Made by a program: the position numbers and the translations under genes
Notes under the pieces: generated by a model
What the model was told of the DNA's origin: nothing
The model's database searches: none
Seen by the model: only the letters and a program-made list of their open reading frames with translations
In this document: one piece after another, positions 1 to 8,895 of the stretch
Position numbering within the stretch: the stretch's first letter is position 1
Layout: every line of letters starts with the position of its first letter
Source of the DNA: Pseudomonadota bacterium
GTDB lineage: Bacteria > Pseudomonadota > Alphaproteobacteria > Rhizobiales > Xanthobacteraceae
Length of the DNA: 64,000 bases
NCBI GenBank assembly: GCA_018240595.1
Contig: JAFEFL010000043.1
Location: 1-64,000, forward strand
Direction: 5' to 3'

Positions 1-1737
1 CAGGGCGAATGGCACCAGGCCAATGTCTATACCCGCGACCAGCTCAGGATCGGCGCCAAGGTCAAGGGCGCCGCCATCATCATCGAGCCGCACCAGACCA
101 TCGTCGTCGAACCGGGCTGGCAGGCCGAGCTGACGGCCAAGAACCATCTCGTGCTCGCGCGCATCAAGAAGCTCAAGCGCGTCGCCGCCATCGGCACCCA
201 TGCCGATCCGATCATGCTCGAGGTCTTCAACAACCTGTTCATGTCGATCGCCGAGCAGATGGGCGTGTCGCTACAGAACACCGCCTATTCGGTGAACATC
301 AAGGAGCGCCTCGACTTCTCCTGCGCCGTGTTCGCCGCCGACGGCACGCTCGTCGCCAACGCGCCGCACATGCCGGTGCATCTCGGCTCGATGGACCGCT
401 CGGTCGAAACCGTGATCCGCGACAACAAGGGCAAGATCGCGCCCGGCGACGTTTACGCCATCAACGCGCCCTACAACGGCGGCACGCATCTGCCGGACAT
501 CACCGTCTGCACGCCGGTGTTCGACGACAAGAAGAAGAACATCCTGTTCTGGGTCGCCTCGCGCGGCCACCACGCCGATGTCGGCGGCATCTCGCCCGGC
601 TCGATGTCGCCCAACGCGACCACCATCGAGCAGGAAGGCGTCTATATGGACAACTTCAAGCTGGTCGACCGCGGCAGGTTCCGCGAGAAGGAATTGATGG
701 CGGCGCTGCTGGGGGCAAAATATCCGGCGCGCAACCCGATCCAGAACATCAACGACATGAAGGCGCAGATCGCCGCCAATGAAAAGGGCGTGGCCGAGCT
801 GCGCAAGATGGTGACGCAGTTCACGCTGCCCGTGGTCAAGGCCTACATGCAGCATGTCCAGGACAACGCCGCCGAGAGCGTGCGCCGCGTCATCGATCGC
901 CTGCACGATTCCGAATACAGCTACGAGATGGACCAGGGCACCTTCATCAAGGTGAAGATCACGGTCGACAAGAAGAAGCGCGAGGCCACGGTCGATTTCA
1001 CCGGCACCTCGGCGCAGCAGCCGAGCAACTTCAACGCGCCCGAGCCGGTGACGCGCGCCGCCGTGCTCTACGTGTTCCGCGTCATGGTCGATGACGACAT
1101 CCCGATGAACGCCGGCTGCCTCAGGCCGATCAACATCGTCATCCCGAAAAAGACGATGCTGACGCCGGAATATCCGGCCGCCGTGGTCGCCGGCAATGTC
1201 GAGGTGTCGCAGGCGGTGACCAACACCTTGTTCCTCGCGCTCGGCGCGCTATCGGCGGCACAGGGCACGATGAACAATCTCAACTTCGGCAATGCCAAGT
1301 ATCAATACTACGAGACGATCTGCTCGGGCTCACCGGCCGGCCCCGGCTTCAACGGCACCGACGCCGTGCACACCCACATGACCAATACGCGGCTGACCGA
1401 TCCGGAGATTCTCGAATTCCGCTATCCGGTGCTGCTTGAGGACTTCCACATCCGCAAGGACTCCGGCGGCCAGGGCGAATACCACGCCGGCGACGGCATC
1501 CGCCGCACCATCCGCTTCCTGGAGAAGATGGAATGCACCATCCTTTCCGGCCACCGCCGCGTGCCGCCGCCCGGCCTTGCCGGCGGCAGAGCCGGCCAGG
1601 TCGGCGAGAACTGGGCGCGCCGCAAGGACGGCACCATGGAGCGGCTGAAAGGCTGCGACGACACCACGATCGACGCCGGCGAAGCGGTCATCATCCAGAC
1701 CCCGACCGCGGGCGGGTACGGGAAGGCGAAAGGGTAA
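1..1737 (+). CDS. 5-oxoprolinase (HyuA-HyuB fusion), C-terminal part
   Basis: The reading frame is open from the first base, so the gene starts upstream; 578 codons are visible. The family hydrolyses 5-oxo-L-proline to glutamate with ATP, or the related hydantoins, in the cytoplasm. The first ~40 residues resemble the end of a HyuA subunit ([18 protein letters not shown]). The HyuB domain then begins near residue 63 ([13 protein letters not shown]) and includes the conserved stretch [12 protein letters not shown] and a glycine-rich C-terminus (TPTAGGYG). HyuA and HyuB in one frame fits the ~1,200-residue 5-oxoprolinase type rather than split hydantoinase genes. An internal ATG at 151 would cut off conserved HyuA sequence and was not used as the start. 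Substrate is inferred. Confidence 0.85.
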   Translation, partial: QGEWHQANVYTRDQLRIGAKVKGAAIIIEPHQTIVVEPGWQAELTAKNHLVLARIKKLKRVAAIGTHADPIMLEVFNNLFMSIAEQMGVSLQNTAYSVNIKERLDFSCAVFAADGTLVANAPHMPVHLGSMDRSVETVIRDNKGKIAPGDVYAINAPYNGGTHLPDITVCTPVFDDKKKNILFWVASRGHHADVGGISPGSMSPNATTIEQEGVYMDNFKLVDRGRFREKELMAALLGAKYPARNPIQNINDMKAQIAANEKGVAELRKMVTQFTLPVVKAYMQHVQDNAAESVRRVIDRLHDSEYSYEMDQGTFIKVKITVDKKKREATVDFTGTSAQQPSNFNAPEPVTRAAVLYVFRVMVDDDIPMNAGCLRPINIVIPKKTMLTPEYPAAVVAGNVEVSQAVTNTLFLALGALSAAQGTMNNLNFGNAKYQYYETICSGSPAGPGFNGTDAVHTHMTNTRLTDPEILEFRYPVLLEDFHIRKDSGGQGEYHAGDGIRRTIRFLEKMECTILSGHRRVPPPGLAGGRAGQVGENWARRKDGTMERLKGCDDTTIDAGEAVIIQTPTAGGYGKAKG

Positions 1738-1746
1738 GAGGCTTTG

Positions 1747-1866
1747 TCCGTTCGTCCCCGCGCATAGCCGTTCAAAGAACGGCGTTCTTTCAGAACGCCT
1801 ATGAGCGGGGACCCAGTTCTGCATCGCAAGTAAGCCTGGGTTCCCGCTTGCGCGGGAACGAACGGA
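1747..1866. repeat. Three-arm palindromic element, copy 1 (with nested module)
   Basis: The ends are complementary: TCCGTTCG (1747-1754) and CGAACGGA (1859-1866). The left arm is GTCCCCGC (1754-1761) with GCGGGGAC (1805-1812), the middle CCCAG (1812-1816) with CTGGG (1836-1840), and the right arm TTCCCGC (1841-1847) with GCGGGAA (1852-1858). The apex of the left arm is not a short loop. It carries a nested module bounded by CATAG (1763-1767) and CTATG (1799-1803), with two hairpins: GCCGTTC/GAACGGC (1767-1783) and GGCGTTC/GAACGCC (1781-1799). It lies between convergent genes, so it might also end transcripts. Confidence 0.85.
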
Positions 1867-1887
1867 GCTTGCTGCACGGCCGTCTTT

Positions 1888-2826
1888 TTACGCCCTCACC
1901 TCCTGGCGCTGAAATGCGACGTAGCCGCCGACGAACAGCAGGATGCTCGCGGCGATCAAGCCGACGATCTGCGGCCAGGCCACCATCACGCTGCTCCACA
2001 GCGGCAGCGGCGAACCCATCACCGCGCCCTGCAGTTGGCTGATATAGACCGGGCCGAGCGTGCGCGTCGCCGGATGCAGGATCGCGGTCACCGCCTCGGC
2101 ATAGAGCACCGAGGGCGACAATCGCGCCAAGGACTGTGCGGCGATCACCAACGTCGCTTCGTCATTGCTCGGCACGAAGGCCGTGACAATCGCCGGCGAC
2201 AAGGCCGGCCAGATCAGCGTGATGAACAGCCAGAAGCCGAGCGTCACCAGCGCCGCGGTCGCCGCGGAGCGGAACACGATCGACGCCAGCATGGCGAGCG
2301 CCAGCCACACCCCGGCATAGGCGATGGTCACCAGCAGGAAGATGAAGGCGCGGCCCATCTCCTCGGCGCCCGGCGGCACGCCGAGCATGATCAGGCCGAG
2401 ACCGATGGTGAGCAGCCACAGCACGATCAGGCTGACAGACAGGGTCGCGAGCCCGGCGAGGAATTTGCCGAACAGCAACGCGTCGCGATAGATCGGCTGC
2501 GACAGGATACGCGACAGAGTGCGGCGCGAATGCTCGCCGTTCACCGCATCGAAGCCGAGCCCGATCGCCATCAGCGGCACCAGGAAGCCGAGGAAGGCGG
2601 TGAACGACGGCAAGGGATCGCGCGCCGTGGTGAACAGGCGCAGAAACAGGAACGGATCTTCCGCCGTGACGTCGCGCACCTGCGTGATCGCGGCATAGAC
2701 CGCCGCCAGCGCCACCAGCACGACGAGCCATTCCAGCACGCGCATGCGCGCGCTGGTCATGTGGTCGGATATCTCCTTCAGCGTCACGACGCCGAGCCCG
2801 CGCAGGGCCGAACCTTCACGCCGCAT
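1888..2826 (-). CDS. ABC-2 type transporter permease (NosY-like)
   Basis: A 312-residue membrane protein with about six hydrophobic segments (near residues 33-50, 90-112, 135-160, 168-195, 200-225 and 285-305). The first periplasmic loop is followed by the family pattern GEHSRRTLSRILSQPIYRD and GKFLAG, as in NosY/ABC-2 permeases that pair with a separate ATPase. Its start overlaps the end of the ATPase gene by 11 bp, so the two are translationally coupled. It should form the membrane channel of the exporter whose ATPase and NEW3-domain partner lie just upstream. The transported substrate is unknown; nothing in the sequence points to copper or nitrous-oxide metabolism. Confidence 0.88.
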   Translation of the reverse strand: MRREGSALRGLGVVTLKEISDHMTSARMRVLEWLVVLVALAAVYAAITQVRDVTAEDPFLFLRLFTTARDPLPSFTAFLGFLVPLMAIGLGFDAVNGEHSRRTLSRILSQPIYRDALLFGKFLAGLATLSVSLIVLWLLTIGLGLIMLGVPPGAEEMGRAFIFLLVTIAYAGVWLALAMLASIVFRSAATAALVTLGFWLFITLIWPALSPAIVTAFVPSNDEATLVIAAQSLARLSPSVLYAEAVTAILHPATRTLGPVYISQLQGAVMGSPLPLWSSVMVAWPQIVGLIAASILLFVGGYVAFQRQEVRA

Positions 2827-3823
2827 GCGGCACCTCCCGGGGATTGTCGTGGCTCTGGAAGTAGCGCGTGTAGATGGTCTCGAGGCTCGGCCGGTCGAGC
2901 GAAAGCTGCTTCAGCCGCCCCTTCCCCGCCACCACTTCGGCGGCGGCTTCGGCGCGCAGGTCGCGGTCGCAGACCATGCGGAAGCGCCCCGGCGCCGGCT
3001 CGGTCACCTGGCGCACGCCGGGCAACGCCGCCAGACGCTTCGGCAGATTGTCACCGCCGTCGGCTTCGACCTCGACGGCGAAGCCCCCACCCAGCACCTG
3101 GGCGCCAAGCTCGCCAACCGTGCCCATCAGCGCGATCTTGCCGGCGTTGAACAGCGCGACGCGATCGCAAATGCTCTGCACGCGGTCGAGCAGATGCGAC
3201 GACAGCAGCACCGTCATGCCGTTGGCCTTGAACGAGCGGATGAGGTCGAGCAGTTCGAGGCTGGCTTGCGGATCGAGCCCGTTGGTCGGCTCGTCGAGAA
3301 TGGCGATGCGCGCCTCCTTCATGACGATCTCGGCGAGGCCGAGCCGCTGCCGCATGCCGCGCGAGAACGCGCCGACCTTCTTGTCGGCAACATCCTTGAG
3401 GCCGACGCGGTCGAGCGCCGCGGCGATCTTCTTGCCCCGTTCGGCCTTGGCAATGCCGATCAGCCGCGCCGTGTAATGCAGGTTATCGGCGGCGCTGATG
3501 TTGTCGTAGAAGCCGACGGTGTCCGGCAGATAGCCGATCAGCCGCTTGACCTGAAGCGGTTCGCGCATCGGATCGTGGCCGAAGACGCGTGCCGTGCCGG
3601 CGCTGATGTCGCTGAGGCCGAGCAGCATCAGGATGGTCGTGGTCTTGCCGGCGCCGTTCGGCCCGAGCAGGCCGAAGATCTCGCCGGCGCCGACGTCGAA
3701 CGAGATGCCGTCGACCGCCACGGTCGTGTCATAGCGCTTGGTGAGCCCGTTCACCGCGATCACCTTCTGCGCCGGCGCGGCTGATGGAGCCGAACCGGCG
3801 CGGGGCATGGCCAGCGCGTCCAT
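2816..3823 (-). CDS. ABC transporter ATP-binding protein (ABC-2 exporter)
   Basis: A 335-residue ATPase of the CcmA/NosF type that powers the permease encoded next. Walker A is GPNGAGKT (about residues 54-61), followed by the signature FSRGMRQRLG, Walker B with ILDEPTNGLDP, and the H-loop SSH. After the ATPase core comes a ~100-residue C-terminal domain, common in ABC-2 exporters. The start is the ATG at 3823, which shares its A with the TGA of the upstream gene (TGATG), a coupled junction. An upstream in-frame ATG at 3904 adds an arginine-rich stretch lying inside the preceding gene and was rejected. Confidence 0.92.
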   Translation of the reverse strand: MDALAMPRAGSAPSAAPAQKVIAVNGLTKRYDTTVAVDGISFDVGAGEIFGLLGPNGAGKTTTILMLLGLSDISAGTARVFGHDPMREPLQVKRLIGYLPDTVGFYDNISAADNLHYTARLIGIAKAERGKKIAAALDRVGLKDVADKKVGAFSRGMRQRLGLAEIVMKEARIAILDEPTNGLDPQASLELLDLIRSFKANGMTVLLSSHLLDRVQSICDRVALFNAGKIALMGTVGELGAQVLGGGFAVEVEADGGDNLPKRLAALPGVRQVTEPAPGRFRMVCDRDLRAEAAAEVVAGKGRLKQLSLDRPSLETIYTRYFQSHDNPREVPHAA

Positions 3824-4983
3824 CAGCGCCGTCCGAAGCGGGCGACGGCGCCGACCATGATGAGCAGCGCCGCGCCAATGAGGCCGGCGCCGGCGATGCC
3901 CCACATCGTCGAGGTGGTGACGGCGACGCGGAAATTGGCGCTGCCGGTCTCGCTATGCGCCGAGGCATTGAGTACGGCGGCATAGTCGCCGGCGATCGCC
4001 TTGGCCGGCGGTGTGATCAGGGCCTGCACCTGCGCGTGCTGGTTCGGCGCGATGCGCTCGATGCTCTTCGGCTCGAAGCTCACCTTCCAGCCGCTCGGCG
4101 CATTGCCGGACAGCTTGACGTTCTCCGCCGGCGCCGTGCCGGTGTTGCTGATCACGACGGGGATGGACGATTCCTTGCCGGCCGTCGCGGTGGCGCTGAG
4201 CAGGCCGTCGCGGCCGGACAGCGACAGCTTCGGCTGGCCGGTGATGTCGAGCGCGACTTCCGAAGCCGCCTTGGCGTCGTCGGCGACCACACTCACTTTG
4301 ACCGGGTAGTGCCCGGCGTCGACGGTGTCGGGCGGCGTGACCTTGAGCTTGACGTCCTTGGTCTTGCCGGCATCGACCGGGATCGCGGTCAGCTGCTGCG
4401 TGCCATAGGCTTCGGTGAACGAGGTGTCGAAATTGTTCGGCGCCTGCGCCGCGAGGCTGACCAGCAGCTTCTTGCCGCTGTCGTTCTTGATGGTGAAGGT
4501 GTATTCGAAGCTCGAATGCGCGTTACCGCGCAACTCCGGCAGCTGCGAGGACAGCGTGAGCTTGGCCGGCAGTTGCTTGGCGAGCGACACCGCCACAGGC
4601 AGCGCGATATGCGTGTTCGGCCCGTCGGCGTTCACCGTGATGGTCTGCGTGCCGATCGCCGCATCCTTCGGCACGTCGAGGCGCAGGTCGATCGACGTCG
4701 TGTCGTCGGCCGCCGGCATCGCCGCGGCGATCGGCTGGCCGCCGCCGAGCAAGGTCGCGGTCCAGCCTTTCGGCACGCCGTTCACCGACAGCGCCAGGCG
4801 CTCCGGGGCCATGTCGTAATTGTGCAATTTGATGTTGACGGTCGAGGTCGCGCCCGGCTGCACGGTGACGGCCGGATAATCGGACAGCAGATAAAGACCT
4901 TTGACGTCGTGCGTGTCGGCGGCAAATGCGGGCGCGGCGAAGACGCACAGTGCCGCGGCGATGGCGATGAAACGATGATTCAT
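3823..4983 (-). CDS. Exported NEW3-domain protein, membrane-anchored
   Basis: A 386-residue protein starting MNHRFIAIAAALCVFAAPAFAA, a clear Sec signal peptide cleaved near residue 22. The rest is a series of beta-sandwich repeats of the NEW3 type (first described next to alpha-galactosidase NPCBM domains), with recurrent patterns such as PGATSTVNIKLHNYD and VVISNTGTAPAENVKL. It ends in one membrane segment (GIAGAGLIGAALLIMVGAVA) and a short basic tail. It is first in an operon with an ABC ATPase and ABC-2 permease. It is probably the extracytoplasmic partner of the exporter, held in the inner membrane with its domains in the periplasm. Function is inferred from context only. The start at 4983 was chosen for the signal peptide. 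Confidence 0.8.
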   Translation of the reverse strand: MNHRFIAIAAALCVFAAPAFAADTHDVKGLYLLSDYPAVTVQPGATSTVNIKLHNYDMAPERLALSVNGVPKGWTATLLGGGQPIAAAMPAADDTTSIDLRLDVPKDAAIGTQTITVNADGPNTHIALPVAVSLAKQLPAKLTLSSQLPELRGNAHSSFEYTFTIKNDSGKKLLVSLAAQAPNNFDTSFTEAYGTQQLTAIPVDAGKTKDVKLKVTPPDTVDAGHYPVKVSVVADDAKAASEVALDITGQPKLSLSGRDGLLSATATAGKESSIPVVISNTGTAPAENVKLSGNAPSGWKVSFEPKSIERIAPNQHAQVQALITPPAKAIAGDYAAVLNASAHSETGSANFRVAVTTSTMWGIAGAGLIGAALLIMVGAVARFGRR

Positions 4984-5192
4984 GGCGAGCGATCCCAGAG
5001 CCCGGCCCAAAAGGCCGTGCACTCGATGACGTCGCCCCCATGTGAAAACCACGACGAACGCCGTGGAAACGGTCAAACGTCTCTCGCACAATTTGGACGA
5101 AATTGGTGCCGCATTTACGCGGTCGAACATTAAATTATTGCAATATTTTTTCGCGTCGCCGCATCACGGCCAGCGCCGGTCCTGGCGCCAAC
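4984..5192. other. Intergenic region with AT-rich promoter-like stretch
   Basis: About 200 bp separate the NEW3 gene and the next membrane-protein gene, both on the minus strand. An unusually AT-rich block (TTAAATTATTGCAATATTTT at 5129-5148) stands out in this GC-rich DNA. It lies about 150 bp upstream of the NEW3-operon start codon and may hold its promoter. No exact -35/-10 pair could be fixed. Confidence 0.4.
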
Positions 5193-5702
5193 CTAGGCCA
5201 ACGATAGCGGGACACTCCGGCTTTGGCTCCGGAGCCGCCGCACCAATAACACGAACATGATCCCGTGCGTGATGAGCGCGAAAGGCACCAGCACGGTCGG
5301 GATGAAGTACGCCGCACCGAGATGGCCGAAAACGATGCCGCCGGCATTGGCTTGGTAGAAGGCGTTGAGCAGGTCGGCGCTGCCCCACAGATTGAAGATC
5401 CACAGCATCGGAATGGCGAGCCGCGTCTGCAGCGACGCCAGCGCGGCAACAGCGAGCAGTGCCGCGAACACATCGCCGTAAGCCGCGTCGAAAGTGAAAT
5501 TCACCGGCAGGTCGCCCGACACCACGCCCGGCACCAGGAACGACAGGCCGATGAATCGAAAGCTGTGCAGCAGCAGCAGCGGCCGCATCGCGTCGGCAAA
5601 GCTGCGCTCGCGCAACGCGGGCCAGATCGCGTAGGCGGTGACCACCCCCCAAGCGAGGAAGCTGAAGGCGATGCTCAGTCCAAACAGTGCGACAGTCGGC
5701 AT
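5193..5702 (-). CDS. Small multi-pass membrane protein, unknown function
   Basis: A 169-residue hydrophobic protein with about five membrane segments (near residues 5-28, 43-62, 77-95, 97-115 and 122-155) and an arginine-rich tail (RRLRSQSR), which suggests a cytoplasmic C-terminus by the positive-inside rule. No catalytic motif was recognised. It begins 23 bp after the efflux gene emrB ends, on the same strand. It could therefore be the last gene of the efflux operon, though no functional link is visible. Length, hydrophobicity and codon use are like those of its neighbours, so it is probably a real gene. Confidence 0.7.
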   Translation of the reverse strand: MPTVALFGLSIAFSFLAWGVVTAYAIWPALRERSFADAMRPLLLLHSFRFIGLSFLVPGVVSGDLPVNFTFDAAYGDVFAALLAVAALASLQTRLAIPMLWIFNLWGSADLLNAFYQANAGGIVFGHLGAAYFIPTVLVPFALITHGIMFVLLVRRLRSQSRSVPLSLA

Positions 5703-5725
5703 GGCGCGCTCCTTATTGCTGAATT

Positions 5726-7336
5726 TCAGTGGCCACCGGCGCCGGACGCGCCGGCCGGGGCCTGCGGCTTCTTCATCATGAAGCCGGCGGCCGCGAGGGC
5801 GACGAACATCACCGTCAGCATGAAGAACACGTCGGCGAAGCTCATCACCAGCGCCTGCTGGCGCGCCATCATCGACACCTGCTTGAGCGCCAGCAGCGCG
5901 CCATCGCTGCCGCCGAATTTCTGCGTCAACTGATCGAGCGTCTCGGTCGCGGCGACGCTGGCGCCATTGACCGCCTCGTGCAGCCGCACGAGATGCAGGT
6001 CCATGCGGTCGTTGAGCAGTGTGTTGATGACGGCAAGGCCGATGGCGCCGCCGAGATTACGCGTCAGGTTGAACAGTCCGGAGGCATTCTTGAGCCGGGC
6101 CGGGTCGAGCGTACCGAGCGCCGTGTTGGTCACCGGCACCATCGCCGCCATCAGGCCGACGCCGCGGAAGATCTGCGGCCACAGCAGCTCCCAGAAATCC
6201 CAGTCCTTGGTGAGGCCGGTCATCTGCCAGGTGCCGATGGCGAACAGCAGGAAGCCGGTCATCAGGATGTAACGCGGATCGACGCGCTGCGTGAGCTGGC
6301 CGACCACCGGCGCGGTCATGAACATGGCGACGCCGGAGACGAACATGGTCTCGCCGATCATCAGCGCGTTGTAGCCGCGCACCTGAGCCAGATAGACCGG
6401 ATAGAGATAGGTCAGGCCGTAAAGACCGATGCCGAGCACGAACGAGAACAGGCTGCCCATCGCGAAGTTGCGGTTGGTGAAGGCGCGCAGATCGACGATC
6501 GGATTCTTCGCCATCAGCGAGCGTGCGAAGAAGGCGACGGCGCAGACGATCGAGATGACCGCCAGCATCAGGATGGCATCCTCGTCGAACCAGCCCTTGC
6601 GCGGCCCCTCTTCCAGCACGTATTCGGCGGCGCCGAGAAAGCCGGCCATCGAGATCAGGCCCCACCAGTCGAAGCGGCTGAGCAACGAATAGTCCGGCTT
6701 GTCGATGTCGATCAGCGTCCACGCCAGCAGCGACACGGCGATGCCCGGCACGATGTTGATGAAGAACAGCCAGTGCCATGACAGCGCTTCGGTAACGTAA
6801 CCTCCGACGGTCGGGCCGATCGTGGGGGCAAGGGTTGCGATCAGCCCGACCACCGGAGCCACCATCTTCTGCCGGGGACCGGGGAAGATGATGTAGGCAG
6901 CAGCGAAAACGGTGGGGATCATGCCGCCACCGATGAAACCTTGAAGCGCGCGCCACACGATCATGCTGTTGATCGAGGACGACAGGCCGCACATCACGCT
7001 GGCCAGGGTGAAGCCGGCGGCGGCGGTCGTGAACAGCACGCGCGTGCCGAGCGCGCGCGATAGGTACCCCGAGAGCGGGATCGCGATGACTTCCGCGATC
7101 AGATACGATGTCTGCACCCACGGGATTTCGTCGGCGGAAGCAGACAGGCCGGCCTGGATCTCGCTGAGCGAGGCCGAGACGATCTGGATGTCGAGGATCG
7201 CCATGAACATGCCGAAGCACATCACGACGAAGCCGAGCAGCCGCCGCCGGGCGGCGAGAGATTCCGCGCTTCCGGCGCCGCCTGTCGGGGAATGGGCGGC
7301 AACCGGAAGCGCGTCGTTGGCGGTAAGCGTACTCAT
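5726..7336 (-). CDS. emrB: DHA2-family drug efflux MFS transporter (EmrB/QacA type)
   Basis: A 536-residue major facilitator with the 14 membrane segments expected of the DHA2 family. Visible motifs are the family pattern WRALQGFIGGGMIPT, the motif A-like YLSRALGTR, and GPTVGGYVTEALSWHWLFFIN. It exports toxic hydrophobic compounds by proton antiport. With the membrane-fusion protein encoded 12 bp upstream it would form an inner-membrane unit that joins an outer-membrane channel of the TolC type, which is not in this window. It is co-transcribed with emrA and placed under the TetR regulator encoded divergently. The drug specificity cannot be read from the sequence. Confidence 0.93.
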   Translation of the reverse strand: MSTLTANDALPVAAHSPTGGAGSAESLAARRRLLGFVVMCFGMFMAILDIQIVSASLSEIQAGLSASADEIPWVQTSYLIAEVIAIPLSGYLSRALGTRVLFTTAAAGFTLASVMCGLSSSINSMIVWRALQGFIGGGMIPTVFAAAYIIFPGPRQKMVAPVVGLIATLAPTIGPTVGGYVTEALSWHWLFFINIVPGIAVSLLAWTLIDIDKPDYSLLSRFDWWGLISMAGFLGAAEYVLEEGPRKGWFDEDAILMLAVISIVCAVAFFARSLMAKNPIVDLRAFTNRNFAMGSLFSFVLGIGLYGLTYLYPVYLAQVRGYNALMIGETMFVSGVAMFMTAPVVGQLTQRVDPRYILMTGFLLFAIGTWQMTGLTKDWDFWELLWPQIFRGVGLMAAMVPVTNTALGTLDPARLKNASGLFNLTRNLGGAIGLAVINTLLNDRMDLHLVRLHEAVNGASVAATETLDQLTQKFGGSDGALLALKQVSMMARQQALVMSFADVFFMLTVMFVALAAAGFMMKKPQAPAGASGAGGH

Positions 7337-7348
7337 GTTACGCGTCGC

Positions 7349-8677
7349 TTACCGCCGGAGAGACTGGTCGTTCGATGCGGAGCGGGTCGCGGTTGGCGCG
7401 GCCTTCGCCGCGAACCAGGAGCCACCGTCCGCGACGGACGAATTCGAGGCCGACTTGGTGTTGACGCTCACCACCACCGACATGCCGGGCCGCAGCAGCT
7501 TGCGGTTGGCGACGTCGGCCGGCACCCTGATGCGCACCGGAATGCGCTGAACGATCTTGGTGAAGTTGCCGGTCGCGTTGTCCGGCGGCAGCAGCGAGAA
7601 CACCGAGCCGGAAGCCGGCGACATGCTCTCCACCTTGCCCTTGATGTCGTGTTCCGGCAGCGCATCGACGCTGACATCGACAGGCTGGCCGGGGCGCAGC
7701 CGCGTGAGCTGCGTTTCCTTGAAATTGGCGTCGATATAGACGTCGTCGAGCGGCACCAGGCTGGCGAAGCGCTGCCCGGTCTGCATGAAGTCGCCGGTCT
7801 TGGCGGCGCGGTTGCCGATGACGCCGTCGATCGGCGCGCGGATTTCGGTGAAGGAAAGATCGCGTTCGGCCTTGGCCTGCGCGGTCTTGAGTTCGTCGAG
7901 CGTGCGCGAGGCCTCGACCTGCTGCGCCTTGAGCACATCGACATTGGCGTTGGCGGCGACGATCTGCGCCTTGGCCGAGACGACCGCGGCATTGGTCTGG
8001 TCGCGGTTGGACTGCGCCTGCTCCAGGGTCTGCTGGCTGGCGAAGGCATTGCCGGCGAGCTTCTGCTGCCGCGCGAGTTCGAGTTCGGCGCGCTTGGCCT
8101 GCGCTTCGGCGGAGAGCAACTGCGCCTGGGCCTGCGTCACCAGCGCCTGCTGGGCGTCGATCTGCCGGCCGATACGGGCGACGGTCGCTTCCTGCGTCGC
8201 GGCCTTGTCGCGGGCGGCGTCGACCGCAAGGCGGTAGTCGCCGTCGTCGATGCGGGCGATGACGTCGCCGGCATGCACATAGCTGTTGTCGCCGACGGCG
8301 ATCGAGGCGACGTAGCCGGACACCTTGGCGGCGAGCGTGGTCGCGTCGGCACGCACATAGGCATCGTCGGTCGAGACGAGATAGCGGCCCGTGGTCACGT
8401 AATTGTACCCGCCCCACACCGCGGCGACGGCGACGACGGCGGCGACGCCCATGAGCACGCGCTTGCGGTTCGCCTTGAGCGCCGCGCCGAGGCCCGCCTT
8501 GGCGCCCTGCTTGGCGGCCGGCGCTTCCGACGGCGCCGCCTTGGCGTCCTCTCTGGCGATCACCTGCTCCGCGGCCTCGCCCGCCGGTACCGCGGCAGCG
8601 GCCGGCGCGGGGGCGGCCTGATCCGGGGCGACGACGCTGAGCCGGGACCCTTCGGAACTCTTGGCGCGCTGCAACAT
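7349..8677 (-). CDS. emrA: HlyD/EmrA-family membrane fusion protein
   Basis: A 442-residue periplasmic adaptor. A proline/alanine-rich cytoplasmic N-terminus (1-70) precedes one membrane segment (about 73-93). Next come the EmrA signature TDDAYV (103-108), the first half of a biotinyl-lipoyl domain (VSGYVASIAVGDNSYV), a long coiled coil (about 150-270), and the second half (FTEIRAPIDGVIGNRAAKTG), then beta-barrel strands. It bridges EmrB in the inner membrane to an outer-membrane exit duct. It is the first gene of the emrAB operon; its start codon lies about 15 bp from the nearer TetR operator, so repression should act directly at its promoter. Confidence 0.93.
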   Translation of the reverse strand: MLQRAKSSEGSRLSVVAPDQAAPAPAAAAVPAGEAAEQVIAREDAKAAPSEAPAAKQGAKAGLGAALKANRKRVLMGVAAVVAVAAVWGGYNYVTTGRYLVSTDDAYVRADATTLAAKVSGYVASIAVGDNSYVHAGDVIARIDDGDYRLAVDAARDKAATQEATVARIGRQIDAQQALVTQAQAQLLSAEAQAKRAELELARQQKLAGNAFASQQTLEQAQSNRDQTNAAVVSAKAQIVAANANVDVLKAQQVEASRTLDELKTAQAKAERDLSFTEIRAPIDGVIGNRAAKTGDFMQTGQRFASLVPLDDVYIDANFKETQLTRLRPGQPVDVSVDALPEHDIKGKVESMSPASGSVFSLLPPDNATGNFTKIVQRIPVRIRVPADVANRKLLRPGMSVVVSVNTKSASNSSVADGGSWFAAKAAPTATRSASNDQSLRR

Positions 8678-8691
8678 AGAATAGCTCCAAA

Positions 8692-8710
8692 TGACCGAAC
8701 CGTTCGGTCA
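8692..8710. promoter_or_regulatory. TetR-type operator 1 (emrA-proximal)
   Basis: A 19-bp perfect palindrome, TGACCGAACCGTTCGGTCA, centred on 8701. It lies downstream of the predicted emrAB -10 box, where a bound repressor would block transcription. A second near-identical site is centred 57 bp away. It is the probable binding site of the TetR protein encoded from 8896. Confidence 0.88.
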
Positions 8711-8716
8711 GCGGTG

Positions 8717-8745
8717 GAAATACGCCGGTATAGGGGGACTGTCAA
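8717..8745 (-). promoter_or_regulatory. Predicted emrAB promoter
   Basis: Read on the minus strand, TTGACA (8745-8740) is followed by a 17-bp spacer and TATTTC (8722-8717), a good sigma-70-like pair. It sits exactly between the two TetR operators, the classic arrangement for an efflux pump switched on by its substrate. Confidence 0.7.
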
Positions 8746-8748
8746 GAT

Positions 8749-8767
8749 TGACCGAACGGTTCGGTCA
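8749..8767. promoter_or_regulatory. TetR-type operator 2 (tetR-proximal)
   Basis: A 19-bp perfect palindrome, TGACCGAACGGTTCGGTCA, centred on 8758. It differs from operator 1 only at the central base. It abuts the upstream side of the emrAB -35 box and lies about 130 bp before the tetR start, so it may also serve autoregulation of tetR. Confidence 0.88.
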
Positions 8768-8895
8768 TTGATTCTTTAGATGGATTGCGCCATATAAATT
8801 TCTGTGGGCAACGGGCGGATTCGTCGGGGGACCAGCTGTCCGGGGCCAAGCAAAGGACTGACGCGACGATAGAATTCGTCTCGGGGAGATTGATG

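Noticed and set aside
151-1737. ATG at 151 as the start of a separate HyuB gene
   Set aside because: The frame is open to the window edge, and the codons before it encode the typical end of a HyuA domain, so a fusion protein is more likely.
7292-8779. 495-codon plus-strand open frame
   Set aside because: Antisense to emrA, which has unmistakable HlyD features; it even runs across the operators and emrAB promoter.
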